Shown here piece after piece: positions 45,128 to 58,280 of a stretch of 64,000 nt of DNA (position 1 is its first letter; each line of letters opens with the position of its first letter). The notes below the pieces were generated by a model. It searched no databases, was not told the origin of the DNA, and saw nothing but the letters and a program-made list of their open reading frames with translations. The position numbers and the translations under genes were made by a program. The DNA is from Bidens hawaiensis (taxonomy: Eukaryota > Streptophyta > Magnoliopsida > Asterales > Asteraceae): NCBI GenBank assembly GCA_021521415.1, contig JAIQDT010002047.1, positions 62,001 through 126,000 on the forward strand. The letters are read 5' to 3'.

Positions 45128-45540
45128 AGGAGGATGCCAGTTTGGAAATAAGCTGGTGTCATGGAAATGCAAGAAGCAAACTACAGTGTCCATCTCAACT
45201 ACTGAAGCTGAGTATATTGCTACGTCTGCTTGCTGTGCACAGGTTCTCTGGATCCAAAATTAACTGCTGGATTATGGTCTGAATTTCTTACTTACTCCCA
45301 TTTTAATTGATAATATTGTTGCCATGTTTACTGTCAAAAATCCTGTTCATCACTCTAAGACAAAGCACATAGAAATTATACATCATTTCATTAGAGACTG
45401 TTGTGAAATGGGCTTAATAGAAATGAAAATGGTAGAAACAACTGATAACTTGGCTGACTTGTTCACCAAACCATTAGACAAAACCAGGTTTCCTTTTCTG
45501 TTAAAATTCCTAGGAATGATAAATGCTGATGAAGTCTGAT
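45128..45540 (+). pseudogene. Copia RNase H, C-terminal half only
   Basis: From 45128 another frame reads GGCQFGNKLVSWKCKKQTTV, SISTTEAEYIATSACCAQVL, WIQN; then after a stop near 45265, NPVHHSKTKHIEIIHHFIRD and NLADLFTKPLDKTRF. These are the last catalytic blocks of Ty1/Copia RNase H. Gag C-terminus abuts it directly, so about 3 kb of pol has been deleted. Confidence 0.8.
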
Positions 45541-45764
45541 TGATGAAATGTCTGTAAGTGAGATGCTAACTGACTATCTACTTGTTGCTCACTATGTTTG
45601 ATTGCATGATTTGTTGAAATATGCTTAACTGACTTTTCTGTTGATTGAATCATGCTTGTTGAATTGAATGTGTGAAATATGAAATTTGTTTACTGTTCAT
45701 GTCTCTAGTACTTGAATAATTTCATACTTGATCTATTTTGAGTGATTTAAGTGCTTCGAGTATG

Positions 45765-46030
45765 AATCTGTGCTTGAAGTTGTTTTGGTTGCTCTTCGAG
45801 CACAAACAATACGACTTGAAAACTTTTCTAAGTATTTCGAGCACAGATGACATGTTTCTATTGTTCGAGCACAGACATATGTATTGGCAAAACTTTCTAA
45901 GTATTTTGAGCACATGTTTGTTGCTCGAGCACAAAGTTAAGTGTAGAATAGATTTCTAAGTACTTCGAGCACATGCATTGAAATGATTGACTCTGACTTT
46001 GCTCGATAGGATTCACATGTGCTCGAGTGA
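45765..46030 (+). repeat. CGAGCACA motif cluster
   Basis: Units TT(C/G)GAGCACA..TTTCTAAGTA recur about every 40-60 bp: at 45797, 45838, 45867, 45907, 45925 and 45966, for example. Same motif as 4590-5170. Confidence 0.75.
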
Positions 46031-46039
46031 AAAATTATT

Positions 46040-47170
46040 CAAGACTGTATGAATTTCTGATTGTGTGAATCTTAAGTGTTTGTAAGTCATATGTTCTTGA
46101 ACGACAAATTGTTTTTCAAACTCAAGTGCAAAACGAAGTTTTCAAAGAAAGTTATTTTTGAAACAATTAATATGATTTGAAGAAGGTAAAATGTTTTTAA
46201 ATGGGGATTGTATCCAATCTTTGGGAAATGATAGTATATTGTTTAAATTTCCTAACACATGGATTATAGTCTTAAAAGATTTTTGTTCAGTAACTGACAC
46301 TTTGTATAGTATATTCTCATGAGTGTAGTGACCTTTGTGATACAAATATAATGATCATGCTAAGTTTGATGTGGTGATACATTAAAGATTAATGTATGTT
46401 TCCTTATACATCTCTCCAAATGATGGGCAGAAAGGTAATTATCCAGTCATACATGAGCCTGTTGTTGTCTTGGTCACTCAAAATTATTTTACAAAGTATC
46501 TTAGCAGCTATAGAAACCATTACTATATAATAGCTTACAAAAAAAAAGGTTACAAGCAAGGTATAATATATAATAAGTTTCAAAATATTCTGACTTAAAG
46601 GGGAACCAAGTGAACTACAAGGGTGGGGCATACAAATAAGTCCTAAACACCCTAAATGTAAGGCATGTAAGTCTGGATGGCATGTAAGTCCAACGTTCAA
46701 CCTTAAGGTTTGATTTTTAATAAAACTGCTCAAATTCTAAACGATTTTGATCAAGGAATTAGGGGTTGAAGTCAAATTGGGGTGACTTGGAAAAAACTAA
46801 ATAAGCCTTGAGAAGAGATTAGGGACAACCCGAAGTCCATAATGTTAACCATTCTACCCTTATGCATTAATTGAACTTTAAGTATATCACAAATGTCATG
46901 ATAATCATGCTAAGTGCTAATACCGAATGTCAACCTGACGTAAGTCATAATAAGGTCGACCACGAGATGGTGTGAAAGTAATTGAACAATCTGATCCCAT
47001 GTTAAGGTCTTTCTATAAATGTTTTGAAAAGAATACCAACTGAATTTTGATCTCTTATTCACCTTAAACTTATGCTTAAGTTAAAACAGTGGTTTAAAAT
47101 GATTTCTTTATAATTTTAGCAAGGTTTGAGTGTGAAACTTGTCTAGCTTGCTAGACAAATGATGTTCTGT
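46040..47170. other. Non-coding interior of the Sirevirus-like element
   Basis: AT-rich, no domain recognised in any frame. Confidence 0.4.
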
Positions 47171-47174
47171 TTGA

Positions 47175-47825
47175 AATAATATCTGAAATGATACAAGTAT
47201 TTTCGAGTATGTTCTAAGTGTTAGAATTGTGCTAAAAAATGCTTCGAGCATGACAATGATATGCTTTGAAAACTTTTCTAAGTGTTTCGAGCATTCATTT
47301 CATCTTTACACTACTCGAGCATAATGTTATGGAATGATTGCTGTTGTTAGTGTCTCGAGTATGTGGGTATGCTTGAGATTTGAATTTTGCCTGTTCGAGC
47401 ACAAGATTTGACATGATTAAATTTCTCCAAGTGTTCTCGAGCATACTGATTCTCACGAGCATACTGACTTTCTTATTTGAGTTGTATTTGATAACTAACT
47501 GAGATGATCTCGAGTATGATCCAATACTTGAGCATGCGTGAAAATGTTCAATTTGTTTGATAACTCTAAAATTTGATTAAGGAAAGGTCTCGAGCATGAG
47601 TGTATTCGAGCACAGTTGTGAAATATCCTAGAAGATCTTAAGAATTTTCTAAGTTCTTTTCTCGAGTATATTGGTTTTCGAGCAAATCATAAATGAACAT
47701 TTTTAAAATTACTTAACCATTTTCCTTTAAGAGTACGCCAAGCATGAATTGGGATAAGTACTCGAGTACAGTGGGAGATAGCTGTTTGTTTGGTTGTACG
47801 CTCGAGCAAGGGAGGTACATTTAAT
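47175..47825 (+). repeat. CGAGCA/CGAGTA motif cluster upstream of the accessory ORF
   Basis: About twenty CGAGCA, CGAGTA or CGAGCATA motifs with TTTTCTAAGTGTTTCGAGCA-like context. It ends about 420 bp before the accessory ORF, a place where a promoter or export signal could act. Confidence 0.7.
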
Positions 47826-48247
47826 TTGAATTAAATGACAACTGTGGTGCACTAGACGACAAATCAGGGTTGTACTTACCAAACGTTAGGTATTAAAGGA
47901 GGACTTAGAAACTTTTTCACTCATTTCATTTCCCTCTTTCAACCTAAAAAGAAAACCCACTTGCTCGTGTAACCCTTGTTCACTCAGAAATCTTATTTGT
48001 GCTCAATACTTTTTCGAACATAGCCATTAGCTCTATTTTGACATTGGTAAGATATCGATTATCGTTATCGTATCCCCGAGTTTCGAAATTAGGGTTTTTA
48101 TTGAATGTTTACTGATTATTTACTCGTTTTGTGTAGGTTCGCAAACTGTTACGGAACAGGTTACTGAAGACGACTTTCTTCTCTAACTACTAATTGTTAT
48201 TGTTCTACTTTTGTGCTTACTGAACATTTATTTCTTTTGCAGAACTG

Positions 48248-51200
48248 ATGGCAATGAGATTCGAACCGAAGCACAACATGTGCGCTCGACTTGAGGTAGA
48301 CAATGAAAATAGGGAGTTGGAGTTCATCATCAACTTTCTTAATAACTCCAACTTGAGGGTGGCACTAACAGAGAATCCTACCATATACAGAAATCATATC
48401 ACCGATTTCTGGGTTCTGCTACATATGTGAAAGATGTGAATGGCAAAAGAATCGAAGCATCGGTGTTAAATCAAGATATTTAAGTCACGGAGGCATCAAT
48501 TAGAGAGGCATTGCAACTAAATGATAACCATGACTTGCAGCCTCTATACTCAACCGAAAGATTGTTAACGATATTCCAAAAGATGATGGGTTATCAAGGG
48601 GTTGTTCATGAGGGTCGATTCCAGAATGGGAGCTTTCCATTGTTATACAGATTTTTAATACATCATGTTATTCAGTCTATATCTCCTAGAAGGGGTACTT
48701 GGACCTTGCTGAGTAGGGAGCTAGCTACCATTACTGTAGCAATTTTGTTTCACCAATCATTCAACTTCTCAAGATTTATCTTTAGTGGGTTGGTGAGCAA
48801 TGCTGAGGAAGAAGGAAATAAGAAGTTCCTAATGTATCCTAGGTTCTTACAAATCATGATTAATCGATCTTTGCATGGTCTAAATTTGGCTGGAGGAACT
48901 TTGAATTTGCAAGATCCGAATATTTACAAAAGAATCAAGGGGGGCAAGAAGTCTATTTAATGAGAATGTTGAATGGGACATCCTTCCTTGGTTGCTTGAT
49001 CTAAATATTTAAGTGATGGAAGTACCTACCTCGCCTGCACAGAGTGAGGATGAGGAAGAAGAGGATGAGAGTGAGGAAGATTCTGAAAGTGATGATGATG
49101 ACCAGGGTGATGGACATGATGGGGCTGAAAATGTGCTTGAAATCGTTGAACCATAGGCAGAAAATGTGATAGATGAGCCTGTTGTAGAACCAATTGAACA
49201 TGAAGCTCACAATGTTGGAAAAATGGGTCATAATGTTGAAATGAATGAACCAGTTGTTGACCCGGTTGGAAATGAAATGGTTGTGTTTGTGGGTGCTGAA
49301 TCAGATGTTCATAAGGCTGTTGGTGAACCAGCAGCAGATGTTGAAGAACCAGTTGAAGAACCTTCAGTGGGTTCTGGTGAAATGGCAACTGTACATATAG
49401 ATGATGATGCATTTATTGCTAATGTGGTCTCAACTGTAACAGATACTATCCAAAAGATAACACCACCAGATTCCCCAGATCCTGGCGAAGACATACAAGA
49501 TACATCCTCTCTTGGTTCTGAACCAGCAGATAATACAGTTCACTCATCCCCGCCACAACTGAACCAATCTATTCAAGTCCTGAACCCTTTCAAGACACTA
49601 CATTCCCAACACCACCAATCTCACCAATACAAGAGCAATTATTTCCTCACCGCCAATGTCACCACCAAATCCATCTTCCCAAGAAACACCTGTTCTTACG
49701 CCACCAACTTCACCTTTACATGAACCTATTCAATGTGAACCCATTCTTACATCACAAGTTGTCTAACCTACAACTGTACCTTACACTGTTCCATCACCAA
49801 AAACCTCTTCCCCTGAACCATTCTCTGAACTTGATTTCCAGCCTACACAAGAAACACCACCATCAAGCCCAAACATTTATGACATCGTATTTGAGAATGC
49901 TGAGTTGGAGTTTGCAAACATTATGCTTAAAGAAAAGAATGCCTTATTAGAAAAGAAAAATGATGCCTTAGAGCAAGCTCTGCAACAAGCCTTACTCAGA
50001 ATTCAAACCCTGGAGCAGGCTGAGGTTGAGAAGACCTTAGATGCACCAAAACATGAGGAGAATATTAATGAAGAAGAAAATGCTCTTAAACTGATAATTG
50101 AAAATTATGATGAAGCCGGTGATGAGATTGCTGAAGCAGGAATCTTTGATGCTTTAAAAATGATTAATAAAGAGTATGAGGAACACTTGGAAGAGAAATA
50201 TGCTGGTGAAGAGGGGGAGTCAGATGATGTAGAAGAGACCCCAGAGCAAGTAGAAAAGAGAAAACAAAAGGGAAAAGGGGTTGCTCTTTCTGAAGAAGAT
50301 CTGCATCCAAAAGCTACTCAAAGAATAATTTCTGAAGATGATATACTTGAAAGAAATGAGGTCAAGGATCCTGATGTAGCTGAGGCTGAATCTGTCCAGA
50401 CAGTGATAAGAATGATAAATGAAGACAGGGAGAGAATAACTATTGTTGAAGAAGAGAAAGAGATTGATCAAGAAGTATTAGAGACACTAATTACTATGAA
50501 GAAGAAAGAGGAAGAGGAAGAGAGGTTGAAAAAGCTGGCTGATGAGGCTATAGGGGCAGCTATGGAGGGATTGAAAAGAAAACAATCTGAAGAACAAACT
50601 CCACTAGCACAAACTGATGATGAGCCCGAGCATGCACAGCCTGAGCCTGAGCCTGAAACTGAAAATGAATTTGATCTTGGAGTTAGAGATGAACCTGAAA
50701 AGGATGAAGGACCAAAAATGCCATGGGACAAATATGTAAAATTTATTTCTTAACTGGTCATGCTTAGGACATATTAACATTCTCTTAAATCCTGATGAGC
50801 ATGCACCAGAGACTGTGGCTGCAGATAAAAGTGCTCAAGCAGTAGAAAGAGAAGAACATTAGAAGGCTAGTCAGCTACTGATCAAAGACAAACCAGAGCC
50901 TAGAGTTGAAGAAGTTGTTGATAATGAGCCTCACATTACAGAGCCCGGAGTTGAAGAGATTATTGATGATGAACCGGCCAAAGTGATTAGTGAGCCTATG
51001 GTGACTGAACCAGTTATCACTGAGCCAGAGCCTGAGGTTAGGGAATTTGTGAAAAGAAAAGAAACATCAGAGATAGAGATTCCCAAAGCCAAAAGGCAAA
51101 AGTCAGTTAAGAATTTCTATAAGAAAAAATATAAGACCCAAGTTGTTGATAAGCCAAAAGTCACTCAGACTGAAGAACCAATGATTGAGGCTCCACACAA

Positions 51201-52110
51201 CATGGATGATCAAATGGAGACTGAAGAAGATGAAGAAAGGGCAAAGAGGGATGAAAACAAAGAAAATGAAGATAAAGCCTACTTATTGAGCCTTGAATAT
51301 GACCCTAAATATTTACAAAGATTGTCCAAGAAAAGTATTGCACAAGAGGCAGAAGGATGGAAAAGCAGAGAATCCAAAAGGGCCTTTCTGTTGCAAGCTG
51401 GACATAGATCTTCCTTTCTTAATTTGCAATCATTTGACACTTCGGATAAAATGTATAAAAATGCACTGGTGGATGATACTGCAAACTTTGTGGAGAAGAT
51501 GAAAAAGGAAAAGGCAGAAAGAGATAAAAGGGACTATGAAGAGATGAAGCTAAAACGAAAAGATGTGAGCTTCTTGCAACTACATGGCTTTGATTTCAAA
51601 TCTATCATAGACCTACCTTTGGAGGAGATAAGAAGAAAGGTGAAATAGGTAAAGGGCTCCCACAAATATGCCAAGTGTACCGCAGACTGTGAAAGGGAGA
51701 GAAAATTGAAAATGTAATTACAAAAGGAGAGGGAAGAGGTTGAGAGGAAAAAGGTAGAAGCGGTGGAATGGTTTAATGATCCTAACAAAGTAAAAACCTT
51801 GAAAGACATACTGTTCAAAAAGGGAATGACTGAAGCCGAATTCAATAGCATGCCTCATGAGGAGTTACTGGAAATATATAATAGAGAGCAAATGCTATTC
51901 CTGGAAACCCAAAGAGAAGTTCTGGCTAGAAGGTTGAGGAAACAAGAAGAAGAAAGGGCATAAATGATCAGCACTCTCTGTAAAAGAGGTGCAAATATGG
52001 GGAAACTAATTATGCAGACTGATGAGACTTTTAGAAATTGGTTTGAAGAGTTTGAGAGGGAAAATGAAAGAAAAATCCTCCTACAAGGTCTGGTAGACTT
52101 GTAGTCAGAT
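48248..52110 (+). pseudogene. Large accessory (env-position) ORF of the Sirevirus-like element
   Basis: Starts MAMRFEPKHNMCARLEVDNE. A lost base after ITDFW and a TAA at 48479 interrupt it. 48511-48960 carries the conserved globular block: MMGYQGVVHEGRF, RFLIHHVIQSISPRRGTW, LLSRELATITVAILF, FSRFIFSGLV, FLMYPRFLQIMINRSL. I recognise this from large 3' ORFs of plant Sirevirus-type elements, which genome annotations often mislabel. It is followed by acidic E/P/V repeats (49020-49700), a long coiled coil (49905-50753), a second charged region (50983-51648) and a last helical block (51763-51963). Intact it would exceed 1,000 residues. The family's function is unknown. Confidence 0.65.
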
Positions 52111-52230
52111 CAGAGAGTGTGAGGCCTGTAGCCCCACCAAGAAACTTAAAATTTCCCAAACACCTCTATTTTGATAAATGATCAAAGACTCTGAGAGTTG
52201 TGACTGAAGATGCTCAAGAGACACATATCA

Positions 52231-55200
52231 TGTCACACCCCGTTGAGCGATTTGCGGAAGCGTAAAAACGGATATGTAACAGACACCTCTGGTATCAACC
52301 ACATTGTTTATAAAGAACAATATAAACTAGTTTACAATATTTTAAATAGATCTAACTTTGTTTACAACTAGGTGATACAAACTAAATCCAACGCGTTAAG
52401 CGACTTTACTTCTTACTAGTACACTTGCATCAATTCATCCAGCATTGATCGCAAGTAAAACACGTAGCACATTGACTTTCTAGTCAAAGTCTGGTATACC
52501 TGAAAAACATGTTAAAACGGGTCAACTACAAATAGTTGGTGCGTTTCACGAGTTTCAAGAAATCAGTTGTGCGTACACAATCACAGTTTGTAAATACGCA
52601 AGTACGTGTGTATGTACGTTAACAAGTACGTTTGTTTATATGTTTATGATGTGATTATGCTAAGCTACAGTGAAGCCTTGACTGTCTGTGCAGCGTGCAT
52701 CCATTTCCCACGTCCAATCAACCACTGTGGCTCCCCTTCCGCCCACAACATGCCCCGGTAGCTATGTTTAACACTACATAGCCTGTTTGTATAAGTATGG
52801 TCATGTGCAAACGGCGCTATGTGATACGGCAACCAGCCCGATTCCATTTAGGTTTGTCAAACCAATAGTACTATTCACAAGCCACCGGCTCGAAGTTAAT
52901 CACTGTGTTCGTGGGGACTTTTGTGTGTTAGCACTTAGATAATTCCCATCATCAAACAATTCATAGTGTACATATATGTATCAACATATTTTTCACCCCG
53001 AAAGTTCTAAAATCAGTTTAAAAGTGGGGTCATGAAACTCACGGTTTAATAGGGATTCAGTACAGCGTCAGCTTGTAGTTCCTTTTACTCGTATCACTAA
53101 CCCCTATAATCAATATTATAATAATATTAATATTTTAATATTATTATAATCATTATACTAGACTGGGCTGTATAACTAATCTGGGTATAGCTGGTACGCC
53201 CAGAAAGTATCAACAGGCTTAGATTGTGATGTTGTTCAATGTTTAATACTTAAAACCGAATTTGGCTTAGTTTCCCCGTTTTCCTAGTTGGGCCAAGTTG
53301 TTCGTTTATGCGTTCAGAAAACAGTTATGGGGATGTAAGCTTGGTAAACGTGTTGGTCGATAAAATGATTTAGTTATAAAGAAAGATCACCCATTGGGGT
53401 TCCGGATTCGCTACGGGGCCCGTTTCCGTTTATTCAGTTTGATTTGAGAAGAAACGCGCACAATCTATCCAGATTGTCCAAGTTTCTCATAAAAAGGTTT
53501 TATTTTACATAATTAATCCAAAAATATGATTTTTGATCACTCTTGGTGCTCTGATATTCCCGCAGGTTCGTTAATCGCAAACCTGACGGTTTTTATCAGA
53601 ATTGAATTTGTTTAATTTTCAAATTAGCATAATTAATTAACCGTTAATCATCAAATTATGAGAATTTAGTCACTTATCAAATAAAATATGTAGATTTTTA
53701 TAAAAATAATTCTGGAATTATTTATTGATTTATTAATTTATAAAAATTCATTTTATTAGCTATATTTAGCTTGAAAATCGTCTGTTTATCCCAAACGATT
53801 TCCAAAAGTTCCACAAAACTTCTTGGATGTTCAAATTATATCCCAAAACCATCTGTATCAATTCTAGAATGTAACAACCTTGTTCAATATTCTTTTCGGG
53901 CCAAATTCGACTATAAAAATTCAATTAAACGCGAATACACAAAACCTACTTAGGCTTCTCCAAATGCTCCCAAATTTCATGTCTGATCAAAATATACCAA
54001 ATCTGAGTTCCCCAAAAAGTTTCATAAATTTTCAAGTATTTTAACTATTTTTCTAAAATAAACGTCCCAATTCGGTAATAAATTCTCCAAATATCATCGG
54101 ATGGTCGAAAAATTACCAAATTTGAACAGGGACTCAATGAAATGGTCCCTGATGTCCCTGAAAAATTTCATGACCTAAAAATATGCAAATAACAATCGAA
54201 TCCAAAACAGCCCGTAATCGAGTGATTCATTATTACCTTAGCGGTTTTGGTTCGTTTTCGCCCTTCTAATCAAGTTTTCGGGTTCTTTTGATTCTATGAA
54301 AGCTAGGTACAGGTCCTATATCACAAAACAAGCAAGTTTAATCAACATGGAAGCCTCTTAACTTAGGGTTTCGGCTAGGGTATTAAACCAAACTTTTGAA
54401 CCGTAAAAACACCGTTTAAACCCTATAATCCGTGTTTATGGCCAAAAAAGAGTATGGTTATGATTCCTAACCATGTGTATGATCAAAACATGTTTTGGGA
54501 CCATTTTTAGGATTTTTGCATGGTTAGGAATGATTTTTGGTAATCAAACTATGTTTATATGATATTAACAAGATTAAACATGGATAAAAGTTGGTTAATT
54601 AAACCACTTACCTTAGATTTTCTTGAAGTTTTATGACGTGCAGAGTGTTCTTTTCCAGAATTTGGTGGTAAGTGTGATGTACAAAATATCTCATGTTTAT
54701 TTTATGTTAAAGTCACTTAAGGGGGAGTAAATTCCCTTGCGCCCGGAAGCTAAATTGGCTTCCCTTTGGACCCATTTGGCCCATCTTTCTCAATTTACAA
54801 GCCCAAACGCGAAAACCCAAGTCCAAATTTATTTTGGGTTCAGTTTTTGGTGCGAAAAACATATCGGGTATGACAAGCAGCGCGAAAACGAGTGTTTTTC
54901 GGCTGTTTTAGTATAAATTTATAAAAACATGTTATTCTTTTGTAAAAATCGAAAATAGTTTCACGGATCGCTTAAAACATTTTGACTAAGTGTTTTGTAA
55001 ATCTTTTTCGGCTTAACGGATGATACAATACTTGTTTTGTAACTCTCTTTCGCGTTTAAATCTACAGCGGATAGTTAAACGAGCATGTTTTCGTTTAACT
55101 GGTTTGCTGTCGAACTAAGGCCATAATATTAATATGCTAGCTTATATTAAACGTATATCACTTATAGATTGGCCCCCCGGGATATCTGGGTCATAACCAG

Positions 55201-55300
55201 ACCCGTTCGGTTAATAGTTCGGTCGTCACGTAATAAGCGTTTAATCGTTAAATCGGTAACTGTATATTAGGGTATACCTGGTTTTGTCTCAATTGTCACA
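52231..55300 (-). repeat. 3' LTR of the minus-strand gypsy element
   Basis: 3,070 bp. On the minus strand it starts TGTGACAATTGAG next to the purine tract and ends CAACGGGGTGTGACA. A perfect AT palindrome with 16-bp arms sits at 53115-53150. No coding frame of note; the largest (52665-52847 minus) shows no motif. Confidence 0.75.
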
Positions 55301-55310
55301 TTCTCCCCCC
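55301..55310 (-). other. Polypurine tract of the gypsy element
   Basis: Minus-strand GGGGGGAGAA directly precedes the LTR start. Just upstream the minus strand reads GAATTTCGGGGACGAAATTT, the characteristic end of plant chromovirus coding regions. Confidence 0.75.
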
Positions 55311-55799
55311 GTTAAGAAATTTCGTCCCCGAAATTCAATATGCCAATTATATGTTCCTTAGGGACCAAAAGCAATATTTTTTTTCGTTTTCAGCTATATT
55401 TGGTTCCACGCTGTGGATTTTTACCGAACTTTGATCAATGAAATTTTTGACGAGTCGTAACTATCTGAATTTCCCATCCATTATTCATACGGGTTCTTTA
55501 CCAATTTTAGTTATAAGTAAGTTTTCAATTGGTATTATCTCCGCCTTGCCAATAAGGCACTTGTTTGTTTCAGTATAGAGGAAATTATTAGTAGGACAAA
55601 AACTTGACACTAAACATGGTTTTATTCGATTTGCTAGGGGATTAAATTTCAAGATAACCTCTTACGGTTCCGTATATATTGATGTTAACTTATCGATTTC
55701 CTCAACTCAAATAACACAATTCAAAGGTTAACAAGTTATTACGTACATTAGTATATTTCTTTTGTCAGTCTTAGGCAGCTTTCATTTTGTTTTTGAATC

Positions 55800-57393
55800 T
55801 TACGAGCTTAATCTGTGGCTTCCGGAATCAAATCAAATTTTGCATTTTGAGTGTTGCCAACTTTCAATATAATAAAGTATCGATTCATGTTCTTGCTCGT
55901 ATCATATCAATTATAATGTCGCTCCTATAATATTATGATAACTACTAGTATACGAGGATTAGACCAGTGGAAATGTTGGCATTAATTTCCTCTAAGATTT
56001 AATATGCAAATGTAAGGTAATTCTTTCAATATCTGTATAGTTCGTCTAGATCGATCGTTATTTGGAAATGACAGGTCGTGCTTAAACCGACTCAATTTCT
56101 TAAGTTTGTCAGAATATAAGAAGCGAAATGACTATCCTAGTCTAAAGTAATCGAACTAGACATACCATGTCGAGATATGATCTTGTTGACATAGTGGTAG
56201 GCGCGCATTTCAGTTGTGTAGTTGTTATGGATCGATAAGGAGCATGCAAATTTAGTTAGTTGGTCAACTAGTATCCGAACTACACTGTTTTCTCGGGATG
56301 ATTTGTGAAAGGGTGTTACGAGGCTTAAAGTAATCTTTCCCACTTCCACTGGGTGTTTCTGGTTATTGTAACATTACCGAGGCTTTTTAGTATTTTGCCT
56401 TAATCCTAGCACGAGTCAGACATTTGGACCACCAATAATATTACCTTAAATTTTTGTACATCTTATCGGCACCTGGATGAATAGAATCTTTGGACTTATG
56501 TGCTTCGTCCATGATCAAGTCACATAGTTTACCAAAAGTTGGAATCCAGACTCGGTTGTTTGCAGTATAGTATTTCATCGGTTTTCTTTTCAAAGTTCTG
56601 CTCATTCCTGTGCAAGTCTTCATTTTCTAAATGTTAAGCTCACAAGGCTTTCTTTTGGGCGATAAGGTTTGTCTAATCACTTTTTTCAAATGCCCGTACT
56701 TTCCGGTGTTTAATTTCATCCCTTCATCTTGAGGTATCGGTTTTCACAATTACAATTGTTTCACAATTCTACTCGTCTTCCTTATCCCATATTTAGTTTT
56801 GTCAGATCAATTGCAGGTCATAAGCTTCTGTGATTCCTATAAGTTGTGCGTTTAATGACATATAAATAATATGCCCATGTATTAGATGTAAAAACAATCG
56901 TCCCATACTCCGGGTTAAGGATAGTAAAATTTTCTTGTGCGCTTTTGATTGTCGGGAAGCTTACATTATAACCTTGTTTCTCTGCATTAGTACGCATCCT
57001 AAAATTTTTTGGGATGCATAATAATAGATTACAAGATCATCTTAGCATAGGGGTTTGAAAAAGTTTCTGTCTCAGCAACTAAAAATCCATTTCTTGTTCT
57101 TCTCCCCAATCATAAATTTGGTCCCTATGGGTTAAGAGGGTTAAAGGTTGGGCTATACTGGAAAATTTTTAATAAGGCACCGGTAATACCCAGCTAATCC
57201 CAAAATTTGACAAATTTCTCTTGGTAAATCTGGTGTTTACCAGTTTTGCTCGGGTTTATGTGAATTCTGTGTCGACTAAAAACATGTCCTAATAATCGTA
57301 CTCCTTGTAGCCAAAATTCACACTTGGACAACTTAGCATACAACTTTTCCTGCCTCAACAACTTCAAGTTTGTTCGTAAATGTTGCTCGTGTT
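55800..57393 (-). pseudogene. Gypsy pol remnant: end of RT, RNase H zone, integrase
   Basis: 57393-57240 reads HEQHLRTNLKLLRQEKLYAK and LSKCEFW..VRLLGHVFSRH, the last part of the reverse transcriptase domain. After a degraded stretch, 56623-56441 carries the zinc-binding lead of integrase (NNRVWIPTFGKLCDLIMDEA, SIHPGADKMYKNL), and 56349-56137 the core (ITLSLVTPF, ILVDQLTKFACSLSI, KIISRHGMSSSI). Weak integrase similarity continues to about 55800. There are many stops; nothing functional remains. Confidence 0.75.
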
Positions 57394-57797
57394 TGTTGGT
57401 ACATGATGTTAGTAGTTCAGTATCTAGTGTCTGTAATCGAGTTAGTATGTTTTGTATTTAGAATTAAGCGAAGTTGTCTCACAAGTTCACCTGATATGGG
57501 CGAACTTGTTGAACAAGCGAAGTTAGTGACAACTTCGCCTAAACATGTTAGGCGAAGTTGTCGAATAATATAAGGATAGGTTACGGTTTGTTTGATAGAG
57601 AGTTGTTCAGTTTTTGTGTAATCGGTGATTGATATATCACGTGTTATCAGTTGCAATACAACGTGTTCTTTGTTTATTGTAACGTGTGTTTGATTGTGTT
57701 TAACGTGTTTCTTCTTCTACGCTCGTATCGTCTTACGTAGGGATTCCGCACCTACGTAGAACGAGATATTCCGTGTAGATCCGGCTGGGAACCTACA
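57394..57797 (+). repeat. 5' LTR of Copia A
   Basis: 404 bp, TGTTGGTACATGATG to GGAACCTACA. Contains a palindrome GACAACTTCGCCTAA / TTAGGCGAAGTTGTC (57528-57542, 57548-57562) just ahead of an AATATAAGG TATA box. Primer site TGGTATCAAAGC follows at 57800-57811, one base off the standard tRNA-Met match. Confidence 0.85.
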
Positions 57798-58009
57798 ATT
57801 GGTATCAAAGCATTTGCTCGTGATTGTGTGGTTCGGGATTATCACACGGGTGTAGAAATCGTTCCGTTCGACTATTCACGGGACGAGTTTACGTTAATAT
57901 ACTGAGTTTTTGTGTCTTACTCATCTCCCACCATCAAATACAACCCATTACACCTTCGCATACCTCGCAAAATGTCAAAATCAAACCTGCAAAAACAATT
58001 GTTCATCAG

Positions 58010-58215
58010 GCGAAGTTGCCGCTACTGTTTGTAGGGTTTAGGCGAAGATATAAGGTTAAGCGAAGTTATTAACAACTTCGCCTACCTCACAAGTTCGCTT
58101 AACTTAAGCGAAGTTATCTACAACTTCGCCTAATCAGGCGAATTTAAAAAGGAGCGAAGTTAAGAATTCAAGCGAAGTTAAGACTTAAGCGAAGTTAAGT
58201 TTAGCTTCGCCTACA
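58010..58215 (+). repeat. GCGAAGTT / AACTTCGC array in the Copia A leader
   Basis: About ten half-sites in both orientations between the primer site and gag, including paired AAGCGAAGTTATCTACAACT-TCGCC units. They are the same motif as in the LTR palindrome. Confidence 0.8.
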
Positions 58216-58280
58216 GTACTGTTCAGAATAAAATTTTTATTTTTGGTTTCTTTGAGTGCTCGTTTGTATTTCTTCCAAAG

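Larger units (their letters stand above)
42090..52230 (+). mobile_element. Sirevirus-like Copia element, internally deleted and cut at the right by a gypsy insertion
   Basis: From left: a promoter-bearing LTR or leader with CGAGCA motifs (42090-43150), gag pieces (43151-45127), a stub of RNase H (45128-45540), two CGAGCA-rich non-coding zones, and a large accessory ORF (48248-52110). Protease, integrase and most of reverse transcriptase are missing between gag and RNase H. The left boundary is a best guess at TGTTGAGTCAG; the right end is cut by the gypsy LTR at 52231. Gag and accessory-ORF similarity plus palindrome arrays point to the Sirevirus branch of Copia. Confidence 0.65.
52231..57393 (-). 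mobile_element. Ty3/gypsy element with 3-kb LTR, minus strand, interrupted by Copia A
   Basis: Reading leftwards: end of reverse transcriptase (57393), integrase, purine tract (55310-55301) and the 3' LTR (55300-52231). The 5' part is missing here because Copia A sits at 57394; it may resume beyond the window. The layout and the terminal GGGGTGTGACA suggest a Tekay/Del-type chromovirus, an inference. Confidence 0.75.

Noticed and set aside
49026..49412. 128-codon His/Gln-rich minus frame
   Set aside because: Shadow of the acidic coding region of the accessory ORF on the plus strand.
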